64,000 nucleotides of DNA from Bradysia coprophila (Eukaryota > Arthropoda > Insecta > Diptera > Sciaridae), in contig NW_023503972.1 of assembly GCF_014529535.1 (NCBI RefSeq), positions 3,224,001-3,288,000 of the forward strand, in the 5' to 3' direction. Positions within the stretch are counted from its first letter, which is position 1. The number at the start of each line of letters is the position of its first letter. A program made the translations under genes and the position numbers. The notes under the pieces are model-generated. The model was not told the DNA's origin. It worked only from the letters and a program-made list of their open reading frames with translations, and did not search any database. Positions 23,049 to 36,000 of the stretch are shown piece by piece.

Positions 23049-26000
23049 GGGAGCTTCGTAAAAGTTAACAAATTTCTTCAAAATCTCCACTCGAACAATC
23101 GGTCAGTTTGGAAATCAATGCACTCGACTAAACATTCATGATTTTCTATCTTTTGAAATTGTGCTGTATGCGTACGTACACACCACTCATCATATTTTCT
23201 ATTCATCACTACAAACAACAATGTGTTTCGATAATTTTAAATATGTTTTTTTCTTCTACCATTCATCGCAAATGACTGGTTAAATATTATTTAAAAACAT
23301 TTTTATTTTTATGATATTCGTTTTGATGATCGATACACATGATGAATTACTAAAATAATAAATGGATTATAATAGCCATGTTAAACGAAATTTCTTTTTT
23401 TTTTCTTCTATTTACAAAATATGTTTGCCTTCAACACAATTCAATAAAAAAAATTAGATTTTTAATGCTCCAATTACTATGCCATTTATAACGAAAAATA
23501 TATATTTATAAAAAAGCCAACTTTGGAAGCAATTTTTTCTTGTTATAAATTAACGAAACGATAAGAAATTCGTTCGTTAGAGAATGCAGGTATGAACATT
23601 GTTGATGGTGGTATGTCTTAATAATACCAGATCATAATATGGAATGCATATCTCTGGTCGGTCAGTGTACATTTCCAAACAGAAACTTATAAACAGGTCC
23701 GCACCGAACAGGCCTGATAACAATTTTTTATAGTACAAAAAAAACTCTGGCTCTGCGGTCGAATAGGCTGAGTGACCACTAAATTAAATATTTTTTGAAT
23801 AGTGGGCGCAAAAATTAATATTTTTGCGTAGTGCATTGCTTAATCGGGCCTGAATACTCAACTTTCTTAAACAATTTCGTATGTGCGGTGTGATTAACCT
23901 TATTTTTCAGAAGTGCGTTATTTACCTTATTTTCTTCCTTCAATATGCCATGAGAAAATTGCGTTTCGCCAACGAATGGTCGAATGACAATATGACATAT
24001 CTAGTGAGAATAGTACAGAACTTTCTCTCTCGTGGGGAGAAAATAGAACTTTTCTCACGTAAACTGTCACTTTGAGTATGAAATTTCTTACTTTTTTACT
24101 AAGGTCAACAGAACGGAGGCTTCCGACATTTCAGCTAAGGTGAACAAATAACTATTCTCTTGCATTGTGAAGACAACTTCTGTTATGAATAGATGAGTGA
24201 ACCTTTCACAAACGGCTAACTAATCTTTCATCGACTGTACAGTGAATAGCTCTGACAAATATGTTTTTATGTGGCCAGATGTTTGCTTATTAAACTAATG
24301 AAGTAAAAGATTTGGTATCAATCTCTACTTCAACCCTTCTCCCTTCTATTTCAAAAGAAGTAACAGAGTTGGTACCAGTGTGGATACGATATGATCTTTT
24401 TCTATCATAGAACCAATTGGCAACCAATCCAGCCCTGACTTCAATATAGTAAGTTGAATTCAAAACAAAGGACATTCTTACATGTTCTTTCCGTCACATG
24501 AAATTATTCACGGTAAAGGTTTGAGAAATTAACTGATTTTAAAATGGAAACACGAAGATAGATGAAGTGAAGAACTCTGTCAACCGAAATAATGTATGGC
24601 TAGTTGTGAAGGTAAACAGCATCAAACCATTTCAAAGGTCAAAATCTTTTAACATTTTTGTACACAACAGTTCGATTTCCATCGTTCACCGTCCATTCGA
24701 TTCTGGCTCATCAATCTTTCGTTAACGATTCTGTTGAATGTTTCTCTTATCTGTTTTCAACTGGACGATTGTAATAAATTGTGATCGTGTTGATGGTTAG
24801 AGTGTTTTCGATGAAATTCGCAAAAGTTTCTCATCATCGTTAACCAGATTAACCTTTCATTGATCGGACATTGACTTCGACAATATTCCAGTTTCTAATC
24901 AAAATTACAAAAGAGCAATCTATTGGCGTGCGCATTCTCGACGAAAGCTCTTAATTTCTTATGTCACTCACGGCCTAATACCTCTGAGATAGATGTACTT
25001 TCATTGTATATCCAGTATTTTATATGTTTGCTCATAACGGCATATCATACCATACCACTAACAATGTTTACAAATCGAATAATTTCTCAATAATAATCGC
25101 GCAAATATTAAAAGCAATCAAATCGCATAAAATCGTGTACCTTTTTTATAGCAAGTCTCATAACATATTCTGAATTTTATTAGTGAAAGTGTTGCTTTCT
25201 TACGGATTTAATACAATAATATATTCGCTGTTTATGAGCGTCGATGCCTAGTTATGCTTTTAGGTTTTAGTAAAATATGAAAAATCAAAAATTAAAACGA
25301 AGATATTACACAAACGGTTGAAGAAGAAATTGCACATTTTCTGCACAAATTCTCCCATTTATCATTTTTTAAACGACTGAATATTTTTAAGAGGAATAGG
25401 TACGACTTTTCAGATTTTAGTCAGGACCCTCAACAATAAACCTTACAGTGCCCTACAAAAATGAACCCTGGGCAACGAGGCCCACAAAAATACTATTCAA
25501 TTTTTAACCAGATTTTTCCGATCTATTCCACTTTTTCTTTAATTTTCTACTTTTTCTACGCCTTGTATTGTGCCGGGGAAGTTGCCATATGCATCAAATC
25601 CGGACCTGGTTTTAATTGCACTGATTTCCCTTCGTATTAACTTTTTAACGATATGTCGATAACCAACAAAAGCAAATAAATGTTTCGATTAATTTTTGAA
25701 AGTACTCTGCAAATACAACCAGTGCTCAAAATACATGAACATTGTGAATTACATGACTACGGCTCGTTGTGGGTACCGAAACTTCGAACTATTTTTCCTA
25801 ACTCATGCTAAGGGGCTTTTTTTAGCGAATGAGATGTTTCCAGGACGAGCCGGAGGCGAATTTCGAATCAAAATAGTTTGTGCCACCGAGAATTGAAATA
25901 CGACTCTTTTCAGCACTCATTTTAGTGTTGTAAAGTGACTTATTTCAGCACCCGTTTGATGTGATATTACAACACTCAAAGCAGTGTTGATATGGAATTT

Positions 26001-26144
26001 GTATGAGTTGTTACTGCATTCGTTTCAGAAAATGCAAAGCAATGTGATCGATCAAATTTGAAGAGTGATTGTTTACAATGAAAATTATGATTTTTTGTTC
26101 TCTTGTCTATTTCAATTCTCGGTTGGCACAAAGCATGATGTGAT
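23049..26144. other. Intergenic, no gene supported
   Basis: AT-rich, with one dispersed repeat (23885-24080, listed). The 61-codon minus-strand frame at 24290-24475 reads like protein but has no recognised relative and no flanking exons I could find, so it is not called. No RNA gene was recognised. Confidence 0.5.
23885..24080. repeat. Dispersed repeat, copy 1
   Basis: It shares with 34090-34245 the order GCGGTGTKATT, TTATTTTCT-CC, a TGGTCGAATGACA core, CTCGTGGGGAGAAAATAGAA and CTTTTCTCAC...ACTGTCACTTTG. The two copies are in the same orientation, diverged by indels, non-coding. Confidence 0.75.
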
Positions 26145-26245
26145 GTGTTACACGTATTGTAATAAGATTTTTTCAGCACAAGACCCAATTTTTTTTTAAC
26201 TTGGGTCTAGTGCTGAAAAAATCAACATTACAATACTTGTAACAC
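26145..26245. repeat. 101-bp palindrome
   Basis: About 45-base arms: GTGTTACACGTATTGTAAT...TTTTTTCAGCAC on the left is mirrored by GTGCTGAAAAAATCAACATT...TTGTAACAC on the right, closing on AGACCCAATTTTTTTTTAACTTGGGTCT. It would form a strong hairpin. Further AGTGTTG/CAACACT themes in 25915-26000 suggest a larger decayed element. Confidence 0.8.
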
Positions 26246-26857
26246 AACATACTATTATGTAACAAGAATCGTATGAAGGTATTTTTCCTAACTAGTGTTG
26301 AAATATCGCGACTTCGTCCGTCGTGTACTTCCAACGTCGTTTAGGAAAGACGTTGTTCCTAACTTTTGTAAAATTTTTTTTAATCGCAATCGAAAAAAAA
26401 AATCACTTTACCGCACTAGTTCGAAAAAGACGTACATATCCAGAGTACAGTAAAAATTATAAAATGAAAAACGAAAGGCTTCTCAAACCTATCGTTTCAA
26501 AAATCAACCTGTTCGCGGACCATACTAAAATCTTATATTTTAATACAAACAATAAATTTATTTATTTATTCATTTTAGCAATATTGCTGCGGGGTATGTA
26601 CGAACGTATATAATACCGTACCATATACCATTACTTTGCATAAAATTAAGCAAAACATTGTATTTTAACCAGAAATAAATAAACTTTTGTATACGTACCA
26701 CACAAAAATATTTTAAAATTGAAGTCGTACTCTTACATAATGCATCTCCCCATTTAAATTTAATCTTTTTAGCACAGAAATTATTATCATTGTAATGATC
26801 TAATGAACGCCTCAATTCAATTTCTGTTTAGATGACTGACGACTTGTAATTGAAATT
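26246..26857. other. 5' region of the PDZ gene
   Basis: No coding exon is seen. TTTCTGTTTAG at 26821-26831 is a plausible splice acceptor, which would make 26832-26857 5' UTR and put the true promoter upstream of an unseen leader exon. TAAATAAATT-rich sequence lies near 26550-26680. Confidence 0.4.
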
Positions 26858-29800
26858 ATGAGACTGTTCAAAGGGAAAGCAACTCATAATCAGCATGTGT
26901 CCGTGTCACATGCAGCGAAAAATGGTGCGATAATAACGGCACACGAATATAACGATGAAGACGATAACGAATTAATTAATGGAAATTCAAATGTTGATGC
27001 AAATAACCGTAACACATCATCGGAAACAGGCACCATAGAGGCTGACCGATCGAACGAGAAAGTGGCAAAAAATGAGGATAGGAGTCAGCAAAAGAAGAAA
27101 ATTGGCGGTGGAGAACATCCGATGGATAAAAATGGTGAGTGGAAATGATAGAGGGCAATTTGAGCGGTAGGTGGGTCGTACAGTAGATGTTTGTTTGATT
27201 GCATTCTTTTAATCAATGGGAGAACTTGGGAAAAGTTGCAGCTTAGGAAGCTATCGCGCAAATGTGAGAACATACGTTGAAAACCGTTGCAGTTTAAAAT
27301 CTTTTACTACATTTGTTGACATGCGGCTTTCGACTTAGTGCTCTTCTCATATTTTTGTCACCGAAAGGTGTACGTCGATTATGGACAGTCCCTTAACCCC
27401 ATCTCATGTCTAACGTTGTCTAACCTTTAAAGTTGTCTTTAGCCGCCAATATTTTTCTGCTAGCCGACGACGTCGATGCTTTATAAATAATTGTTGGAAA
27501 AGTTAAAAAGAATCGCAACAATTCTTTTACCGAGACTCTCAGCCTGAGATTACCAAGAATTGTGTGGGGTAAATTCTTTGTAACCTGAGTCTATATTTAG
27601 CAAACATTGTCTTACCAAACCTGAACGAAAAATTGTGCGTCTGAGATAACCGTAGCAAAGTTAAATTTATTCATTTGTTGTTCCCAAAACATTTCCCACA
27701 TTACGAATTTATCAGAGTTATTAAATATGGCAATCTTAGCAACGATTTACAAGAGCATTCACGTTACCACTCGCCATAAAATCAATTAATTTACAATTCA
27801 TTCTCTAAATGAAGCTACCGTTCCCTCGGATTATTTTATGTCGTTCAAAATCAATTGATCGCATTTTTGTGTGTGACGACGTGTGGGAATTGAATATGAT
27901 TATCTGCTCGCGTAATCGACACTTTTGTTATTCCGTGGTAATGTATACCTAAAAACTGTTATAGTTGATCTTTCAAATAAAATTTGCATGACACGGCGAC
28001 AACGAGCGCAGAAAAAAAAACGAATTGGCTTAACCTTGATTTTGTCTTGTTAGAAGTCAATAAATTTATCGATTCATTTTTGTCCATCGGAGAAAAATTG
28101 TCGTGTTCGTTTACTATATTTGAATTTGTGTAAAAACTGAAACCGGAATGCATAATCCAATGTGGAACGCCTAAGTCGGCTTTACATCCATTTTATTTGC
28201 TACAAATATTATACGTTCTGGGTGGGTGGTGGATATGTGAAGCATTTTAGTGATAAATCAAAGGGCCACAGTTAGCTCAAACTGTTGACTCACTTTTGTT
28301 GTTATTGCTTTTTCGACTTTTTCGGTAACACTTTTGTAGGCATATCTTATGTCTTGTTTTGTTCATTAAAAAAACCTTAATTTTTGTTAAATCATAATTA
28401 TGGCGCAAAACAAAAAACTCGATGACTGTACTGGTTTGCGGAATTAAGTTTTTGTTTCGTTTGGATTTTTTAATTACAAACAAAAAAGGAAAATTTTTCA
28501 TTAAAATCGAATCAAGTGATCGAGACGAACTAAAAAAAGAATTATAAACGAGCGACGTAGGGAGACCCCGCACGATAAATGTATACATTATGGCTTGGTA
28601 CGAATACCTTTTAATTGCAAACATTTTTCCACAAAAGTCTTGAAGAACCTACACAATGGTGCTTCTGAAAAACTGTGCACCTACACCTTGCATCCAATTG
28701 TGCTCTATGGATCGCTTATTTACTGTAATTTACCGTGAATTCAGTATGATGTTAAAGTACTCACCAAGTATTTTAGTTAATGGTCATCTGGTATGTTCGT
28801 ATAGGGAGAGTTTAAAAAGTTTAGGGACCCATCCTTGCCATATTGGGCGATTTTTATATATAGATTGGACCGAATCGGAAATTAGTGTATATCTCGACAG
28901 AAGGGCGGTTATGTGAGCAATTCTGTCCTTATCCATATATTTCCCTGGAATTTTAAAAAATATTTCAGAGGTCGGGAGCAGTGGATTCTTTCAAAACTAT
29001 GAATACACGGGTTAGAGGGAAACAGCACGGGATGTTTGAACTCTAACAAACGTGTTTGCACGTTTGTATGAATCCCTAGATATTTGTAACTTTGAGTGAT
29101 TCTTTTGAAAGCGTGAAAGCGTTTTGAAACCGAAATCAGACACATGTTTCAGCGGACTTTTTGATAAGTGCCTTGAAAGGTATTGGTCCCTAGGAGCCAA
29201 AACTATAAAAAAAAATCCTCGATGCTAGTAGGAGACAATCAAAAACCGAAAAAATGCACTTGTTTGTGGAGTTCTGGTGTTGTTGGAAAGTAAATGCGAG
29301 TACTTTCGGGACAGATATGATCTCATTGTGTTTTAAATTCACCTACACAGACATTCGGCAAAATTGTAACGGTTCCTCTGTAACCTAAAAGCAACAGAAA
29401 CACCGAAAAATAGTTTTCCCTGGCTGCTACTAGCCTCAGCTTCCCAACGACACCAAATGGATAAACATGCATGGGTAGTGACACGATGAATGAACCTCTT
29501 CTGATTTTCCACATCGCCTAGTATCGGATGACATAAGAGACTTGCATAGCATGATCAGTTATTAAATGACATTTTAATGCAATAAGAACAGATTAATCCT
29601 GTTGCTGGTTGATGTTGTAAATGATCTGCAAGCGCATCTGTTATATCTATGATGTTTTAAGTTCAGTTGACTCTTACTTCTTAATATTCCAGTTCGAGAA
29701 CAGATTCGAAAGAAACAGTTTGGTATGAGTAATCAGATGGTCATTTCTGGTGAACATGGAGTAATCACTCCCTAGACCGAATAGAATCCTATTACAATAT

Positions 29801-32800
29801 TGTCTGCGATAACTTCCACTGTTAATCATGATAAGGTGCCTAACTGAGTATTAAATCGTATACGATTCTCTTCAGTGTAGAGGAAGAGAGTGACCATGCT
29901 AGCTCCATGGTCCTATTTCACAATGTTTCCAACTGCCAAACTGACCTAATATACCCACTGTTTCTCGTACGGGCTTGAAAATGTATAAATGGATGGTTAA
30001 AGTAGACGTATACATTACACATTCACTTCACCGTTATTGAATATGGTATAAGTTATAGCGCAAGTGACCTTCCATAATATGGACATGTTATGTCTTAAGT
30101 CTGATATACACTAACCATCATGCATGCCTACGTAACAACAGCAACATCTTCAAATTAAAAAAATCTTTGTACGACTGAAAGTACCGTCACTTTGCACAAG
30201 ATCTCACATTTCGGATTGATTAATGAATGCAATGTTGCAACCAGAAATCTTTCCGATTAATTGCGGAGATTTTGACTTTCGAAAATTAAGACTCTTCAAC
30301 TAACGTTACCCTTCAAAATATGAATTTGGACTTAATCTTAGTTCTTACCTCTCAATAGCAACATTTTTAAACTTCAACCGTTCAACCCGATTTAACTTAT
30401 CACCCTACCCTTTCCATTCCAGTGTTTACATGGGGACGTCGCATGAGTAAGAAGCTGGAACAACTACAACGAACAAATAGCCAAAAAGCGAAACCGAAAA
30501 TCAAAAACAAATCGTCGCACACCATCGAAAACAACCGCCCCGTATCTGTGTTCAACGATGAGCCCAACACACAACCGAAAACAATTAAAACCTTTTTCCA
30601 TCGCATCGGTTCCACTGGCATGCTGTACCATCGTTCGCACAAATCGAACAAACCAATCGATCCGAGTCCGCTGTATCGAAGTAGTTCAACCAGTCAGCTC
30701 AATTCGTACGTTAAATGCGAAGATCCATCCGATGGACTGAATTTGAAAAAGAAATCCTCGTTCGATGCACAAATTAAGTCGTCCAGCTGTGATGATATCG
30801 CTCAGGTTGGTGATGGCAATCAAAAACGAGGATTTCCCTATGCGTTTCTACGATCCAAACTGTCCGTTCTGCCGGAGGAAAATGGTGGATCTGTACTGAA
30901 ACCGAAACAACTGTCCAACGAATTGCAGGACAGGTCAACAACTACATTTAACAGGAATGAAAGATTGAATGAGTCCAGTCAAAGAATGACTTATGCAGCA
31001 CCATACCAAAGAGTCAATAGTTGCCTAAGTTCTAACGAATCTGGCTATGATAGCGACAGTCGATGTACCGAAGAAAATGTTAAGCTCGACGTTCCCGAAA
31101 TAAGTTTCGTGAATCAGCATCCGTTCAGGTTTCACTCGGATAAGAGACACTCTATGTCGTTCCGTGACAGCGACCTGATGGAGGAAAACTTCGATTATGG
31201 TACGATTCAACGGAAATTCAAACAAATTCAGTTGACAATGAGACGTAGTGATGACCGAGTCGGAATAACGTTGAAACTGCAAGTTTACAAATGGGGTAAT
31301 GTACATTCCGAAAAGGAGAGGCGATATCTTATAGGTGAAATGGCTCCTGAAGGTCTGGCATACAGGTAACTACAGCAGGAAAAGTTATTTGAAAGAAATC
31401 TAAAATTTTAAAACCTTTACAGTGACGGTCGCCTGCGTGTCGATGACGAAATCGTCAACGTAAATGGGCATCATTTGCGTGGAAGTCTATCCCTTGATGC
31501 TGCTCATAAAGTTCTGCAAACGTTTATCAATGGCAGCATAGAACTAGTTGTAGCGTATGATTGCCAGTCCTCAAAACCACTAGCACAATCTTCCTATCAC
31601 AACCTAGACAAAACGAATGGTTTCAACAGTCGTGGTGATGTGGAAAATACGTACGATGATAACTGGGATCGAGTCGCTTCCGAGATCCCAACAGGACTCG
31701 AAAACGGAATCGTACTACAAAGGTTTAAGAAGATGAGGCACGATGGTCAATTATTGTCTAGACGAAGTTCACTGAATAAATCTTTGTCGCTTACACCGCT
31801 CCAACATTCCACCGAATACAAGCCGGTGTATGCCAATCGTGTAACAAATGCAATCAACGACGATTCGAAAAAGAAATCGGACCGAAATACGATTCACATC
31901 GAGAGCTTCAGTGATGATGCGCCTGGTAACAATGATTTCAATTCCAAAGAAATTAGTGATAGAGTTCTGAACGATTCAATGTACGCTCTTTACCGACCGT
32001 CTAATTGTACAATCGACGGGATGGGAATTTTCCCGAAATGCCAGGCCAAACGAAACGAGCCGTATGCAACTTCCACATTTGATAATCAAATTGTCGGTGA
32101 AGTGAAAGACAATGCATCAAGCGACACCAATACTGCTGGCGACGGTATGGACAATTTTTTCTTCTACTTTCGTGGTAAAATAACTGCAGTTGTTGCATTT
32201 AAACTTTCAGATGTCAACAAGGGCATTGAATTAACGGTGCAATACACAAAAGGATACGGCATGAAGTCCCTTGGCTTTAGTATTGTGGGTGGTAGGGACT
32301 CGCCGAAAGGTCAAATGGGAATTTATGTGAAAACTATATTTCCGAGTGGTCAAGCTGCTGATGAAGGAACGCTAATGGCAGGTGAGTTGTGTGCATTGTG
32401 CAACCCATTCATGTTTCCGGAATTTGTTAAAAAAAAAAGTTTTTGAAAAAATTTAAGATTTTGTTCGAGTTAGGAGGGAGAGATGATCTTCCATTTTTTA
32501 CGTTCCCAAGGGAATGGGTTTGAGAATTTGATTAATTGTGAACGATGGGGTAGAGTCAAAATTATGAGTTTAATATGAAGATCATGAATGAGCTCTTTTC
32601 GTTCTAACTTTCACTTTGAAAACATTAGCAGTAAGCAAGTAATTTTGCTGTTAAGTTCATTGAACTAACTGTGTCACATTGTTCATTTTCTCCAAGGCGA
32701 TCAAATTCTTGCCGTCAACGGAACATTGGTTCAAGAGATGAGTCACAGCGAGGCGATATCGTTGTTTAAGAATATACGCGAAGGAGCAGTGATTTTGAAT

Positions 32801-32902
32801 GTCGCGAGGAGAAGGTAAAACAATATGTTACTTAAGAGCAGGCTGATTATTCAAAAAAAAATTCTTTGCTTTTACAGAATCCAAACGACCAGATCCACTT
32901 AG
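26858..32902 (+). CDS. Two-PDZ-domain scaffold protein
   Basis: Exons by reading splice sites and frame: 26858-27134, 30423-31365, 31423-32144, 32211-32381, 32697-32814 and 32878-32902, giving about 751 residues. All junctions are GT-AG and keep phase. The N-terminal ~360 residues are polar, low-complexity and probably disordered, with a conserved-looking [11 protein letters not shown] block straddling the exon 1/2 junction. PDZ1 lies at ~362-453 ([28 protein letters not shown]) and PDZ2 at ~650-740, with a clear SLGFSIVGG carboxylate-binding loop and GDQILAVNG. The protein ends [12 protein letters not shown] domains bind C-terminal peptides of membrane and junction proteins, so a cortical scaffold role is inferred; I do not recognise a specific orthologue. 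Exon 3 can be read through the 66-base intron 32145-32210 without a stop. It faces slx1 tail to tail, with 146 bp between stops. Confidence 0.85.
27135..30422 (+). other. Intron 1 of the PDZ gene
   Basis: A 3.3-kb intron with donor GTGAGT at 27135 and acceptor TTCCATTCCAG ending at 30422. It contains a diverged piece of the 22-kb foldback family (29098-29330: GATTCTTTTGAAA, GGTATTGGTCCCTAGGAGCC, AGTACTTTCGGG). No exon of another gene was recognised within it. Confidence 0.75.
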
Positions 32903-33048
32903 AGATACCTTTTCGGTTATGCTCGATGTAAACCAAATTGCGAACATTTAGATAAATAAATTTGGAAATTTTGATTGTTTTCGCTTTCGTTTTTAATTTA
33001 AACAAAAATTTTTGTCTTAAAGAGAGCCCTGATGGACCTGCTATAATT

Positions 33049-36000
33049 CTACAAAATATCATTATCGTCACTGTCACCATCCTCCTCACTCTCGAATTCC
33101 GAACACTTTTCCAAATCCGAGCATCCATTTTTCTTACGCATCAAATCACCCCACAACACAGTTTTCTTACAACTAGGACATGTCCCTTGGATTGGAACAT
33201 ACTGGCCCGGCTCCAAAAATAATTTCGCCAAACATATCAGATGCCCAACAAAACAGCAGCCCGGCGAAATGCAGCGTACAACATTGTCCGGTCTACAATA
33301 GTCGTAACATATTTTACAGAGGGTGGTCATTGCCGTGGCATCGTTGGCAAGTTGATCGGTCGCGCTCAGTTTTGGAATCTTTTTTATTTTAACCCGACCG
33401 TGACAAATTGGCATATGTACTGGCGGTGATCTACCAATCTGAATGCGTAAACAATTTTCGTCCGTTTTCGAAAAAAATTGAAAAAGAAAAATTAAATCAA
33501 CTCACCGGAAATGTCCGTGCATAATCATCCGATAACCATCTAATCGTGAGTGGCAGACGATTCCACGGTCCTATCCGAAGCATTACAGCAAGTACACGAA
33601 AATTATAGTCGAAATGGCTCTCGCGCGGTTTTCGCCTTTGAATATCGGGGACCACTTTCAGCCGTCTTGATTCATTTGGCTGCTGCCAGGCCCATTCAAA
33701 CTGGAAGTGGATGTACACGATCATTCTATGATGCTGGTTTTTCTAATGAGCACAAAGCGTAAACTATACCCGAAGAGCTGATATGTTATTAGGGAATCCA
33801 TGAATTGTCATTACCATTTCCCTGGAAATTAACAGAATTGAAGTTGAAAGCCTGATGTGTCTGCTATAGTTTGTGTGAATTACTGTTGGATGGTTTCGTA
33901 GAAAATACTGTCGGAAATTTTCCTCATACCGTTTTCTAATTAAGAAAATATTTCCTAACCGCCGTGAGGCAAAAATTGACATTTCCCGCAACTCCAACAG
34001 CTACATATAACTTTCATCATTTATTGGAAAATTCGAACATCGTTTTTCAGAACAACGGAAGCTTCAATTGAAAAATTAATTTTCGTATGAGCGGTGTTAT
34101 TTACCTTATTTTCTCCCATCAATGATCAAGATGCTATTTGTTGACGATTGGTCGAATGACATTTCCAGCCAGAAAAGAGCACCACTTTCCCTCCCGTGGG
34201 GAGAAAATAGAACTTTTCTCACTTCAACTGTCACTTTGTCTATGTTTTTAAAAATGTTATGGCGAATTGATGTTTTTTGTTTTGTGTAGAAAAACAATAA
34301 ATCACACCTTGAAAATATGGGAAACGCTGTGTTCACCTCTCTGAAAAATGTGAAATTCCACCTCAATCAAAAATGCGGCCCTCGCTTCTCTGGCCACAAA
34401 CATAGTCTTGTTGGAATTTTTTGTTTTATCCCTCGGTAAACCAATAATTTTTTTCAAATATCAACTGTTTCACCAGATACAAGCGATGCAAAAGCACTTC
34501 TTCATGTTTCAGCGCTAAAACACGAAAAAAATTGGTTTCTTTGACTTCCTCAGCTCCATCTTTTACTCATTTCTTAAGTCACATTGCGTTACTGTAACAC
34601 ACAGCTGATTGTGACACTTGTGACAGCAACCTTGAGCTAGTTTATACCCAAAATATAATATCAAACAACAAAAACTTTTCCTGTTTAGGTTAACATTTAG
34701 ACGAAGATTGTTTAAATTTTCGTCTTTTTTGTTTGTTTCAATTAAATTTATGTGAAACGGTATTAGTGTTAGACTAGTGAATATTAACAGCTGCAGTAGA
34801 TAGTATTATTACAGTTAATTTGTAGGTAAGTTGATACATTGTTCAAGGAAGCATTCCGACTCGTATCACTAAAAGTTCCTTTCAAATAATTTCTAGGATT
34901 TAAGACAAAAATGAATTACAAAGCAGCTACTGCAATTTTAATGGTGTTCGTCGGATGCTGTACGAATGTTGTGTTTATGGAATTTCTTGTAAAGTGAGTG
35001 CCAAGTGGACAAAATCGACTATCATAAGTGTTCGGAACCTACGACGCGACATACCTATGTTCGTTGATAATCATAATGACTTTCAATTTTTTTTTTCGTA
35101 TCAAACTACATGGTATAGCGAACGCTTGTCTTTGCTACTGTGACGTGTTATTACACCTTGTCTGATTTTATTGTTAGGTCATTAAAGTTTTGCTGTCGAT
35201 AATGTGAAATTAGATTAAAATATTCGATGTGTGAGACTGTATAAAGCCTAAAAACAGTTCAATAAATAGTAGAATAGGGTACCCTTTTCTGGGCCAGACT
35301 GGATACTAATACTAAAAAGCGATGAATGATGAAAAGGCTCTTATCTCATACTAAAAATCAAAAAGAGCATCGACCATCGCCCATAGGATCAATTCGGGCC
35401 TCGTACCCGTTACACTAGTAATTTTGGTGGTAATCTTTAGTTTCTATACTGATCATCTGGCCTTTAACCAGAAATGAGTTATGTTATGCGCTGACCGTCA
35501 CAAAAAGACATTTCCCAAATAAAAATAAAAATTTGGTTCATGCATACCTCTCCTTAACCTCATATCCCATTTTTGAGGTTCTAAGTGCAGACGTAACTTC
35601 TAGTAATTACTGTGTCAACTTCATCTTTTGTAATTAATATTTTCCTCAAATAAAATGGTGCCGAATTCGTGTTACTTAGAAAGTTTTTTGCTCATTATAA
35701 AAACCAAAATTAAATTGTTAGAGATTTCGTTTAAGCCATTTTTCCATGCACACTTTTTGTACATGACACGAATACATTGACTCGTGTAACAGGCGACACG
35801 TAACAGAGTCTGTTAAACAGACGGTACCGGTACTGTATATGTTTCAATGTAATAATAGATGGATTGTATTTGTGGGCTGAAGAACGGTTAAAAAGTGAAA
35901 AAAATCTAAGTAATTTTGGTTGGGTGCAAGGACTCCAACGCATGAAAATCGTTTGGGTCGAATTATACGAAATTTCTTTCCCAATTCTAATTTTTCTTTG

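Noticed and set aside
24290..24475. 61-codon minus-strand frame with a protein-like composition
   Set aside because: No recognisable family, no flanking exons, and length compatible with chance.
33049..33821. slx1 as a truncated pseudogene lacking its nuclease domain
   Set aside because: The GIY-YIG exon was found at 38787-38962 with a matching splice phase, so the gene is complete with a long intron.
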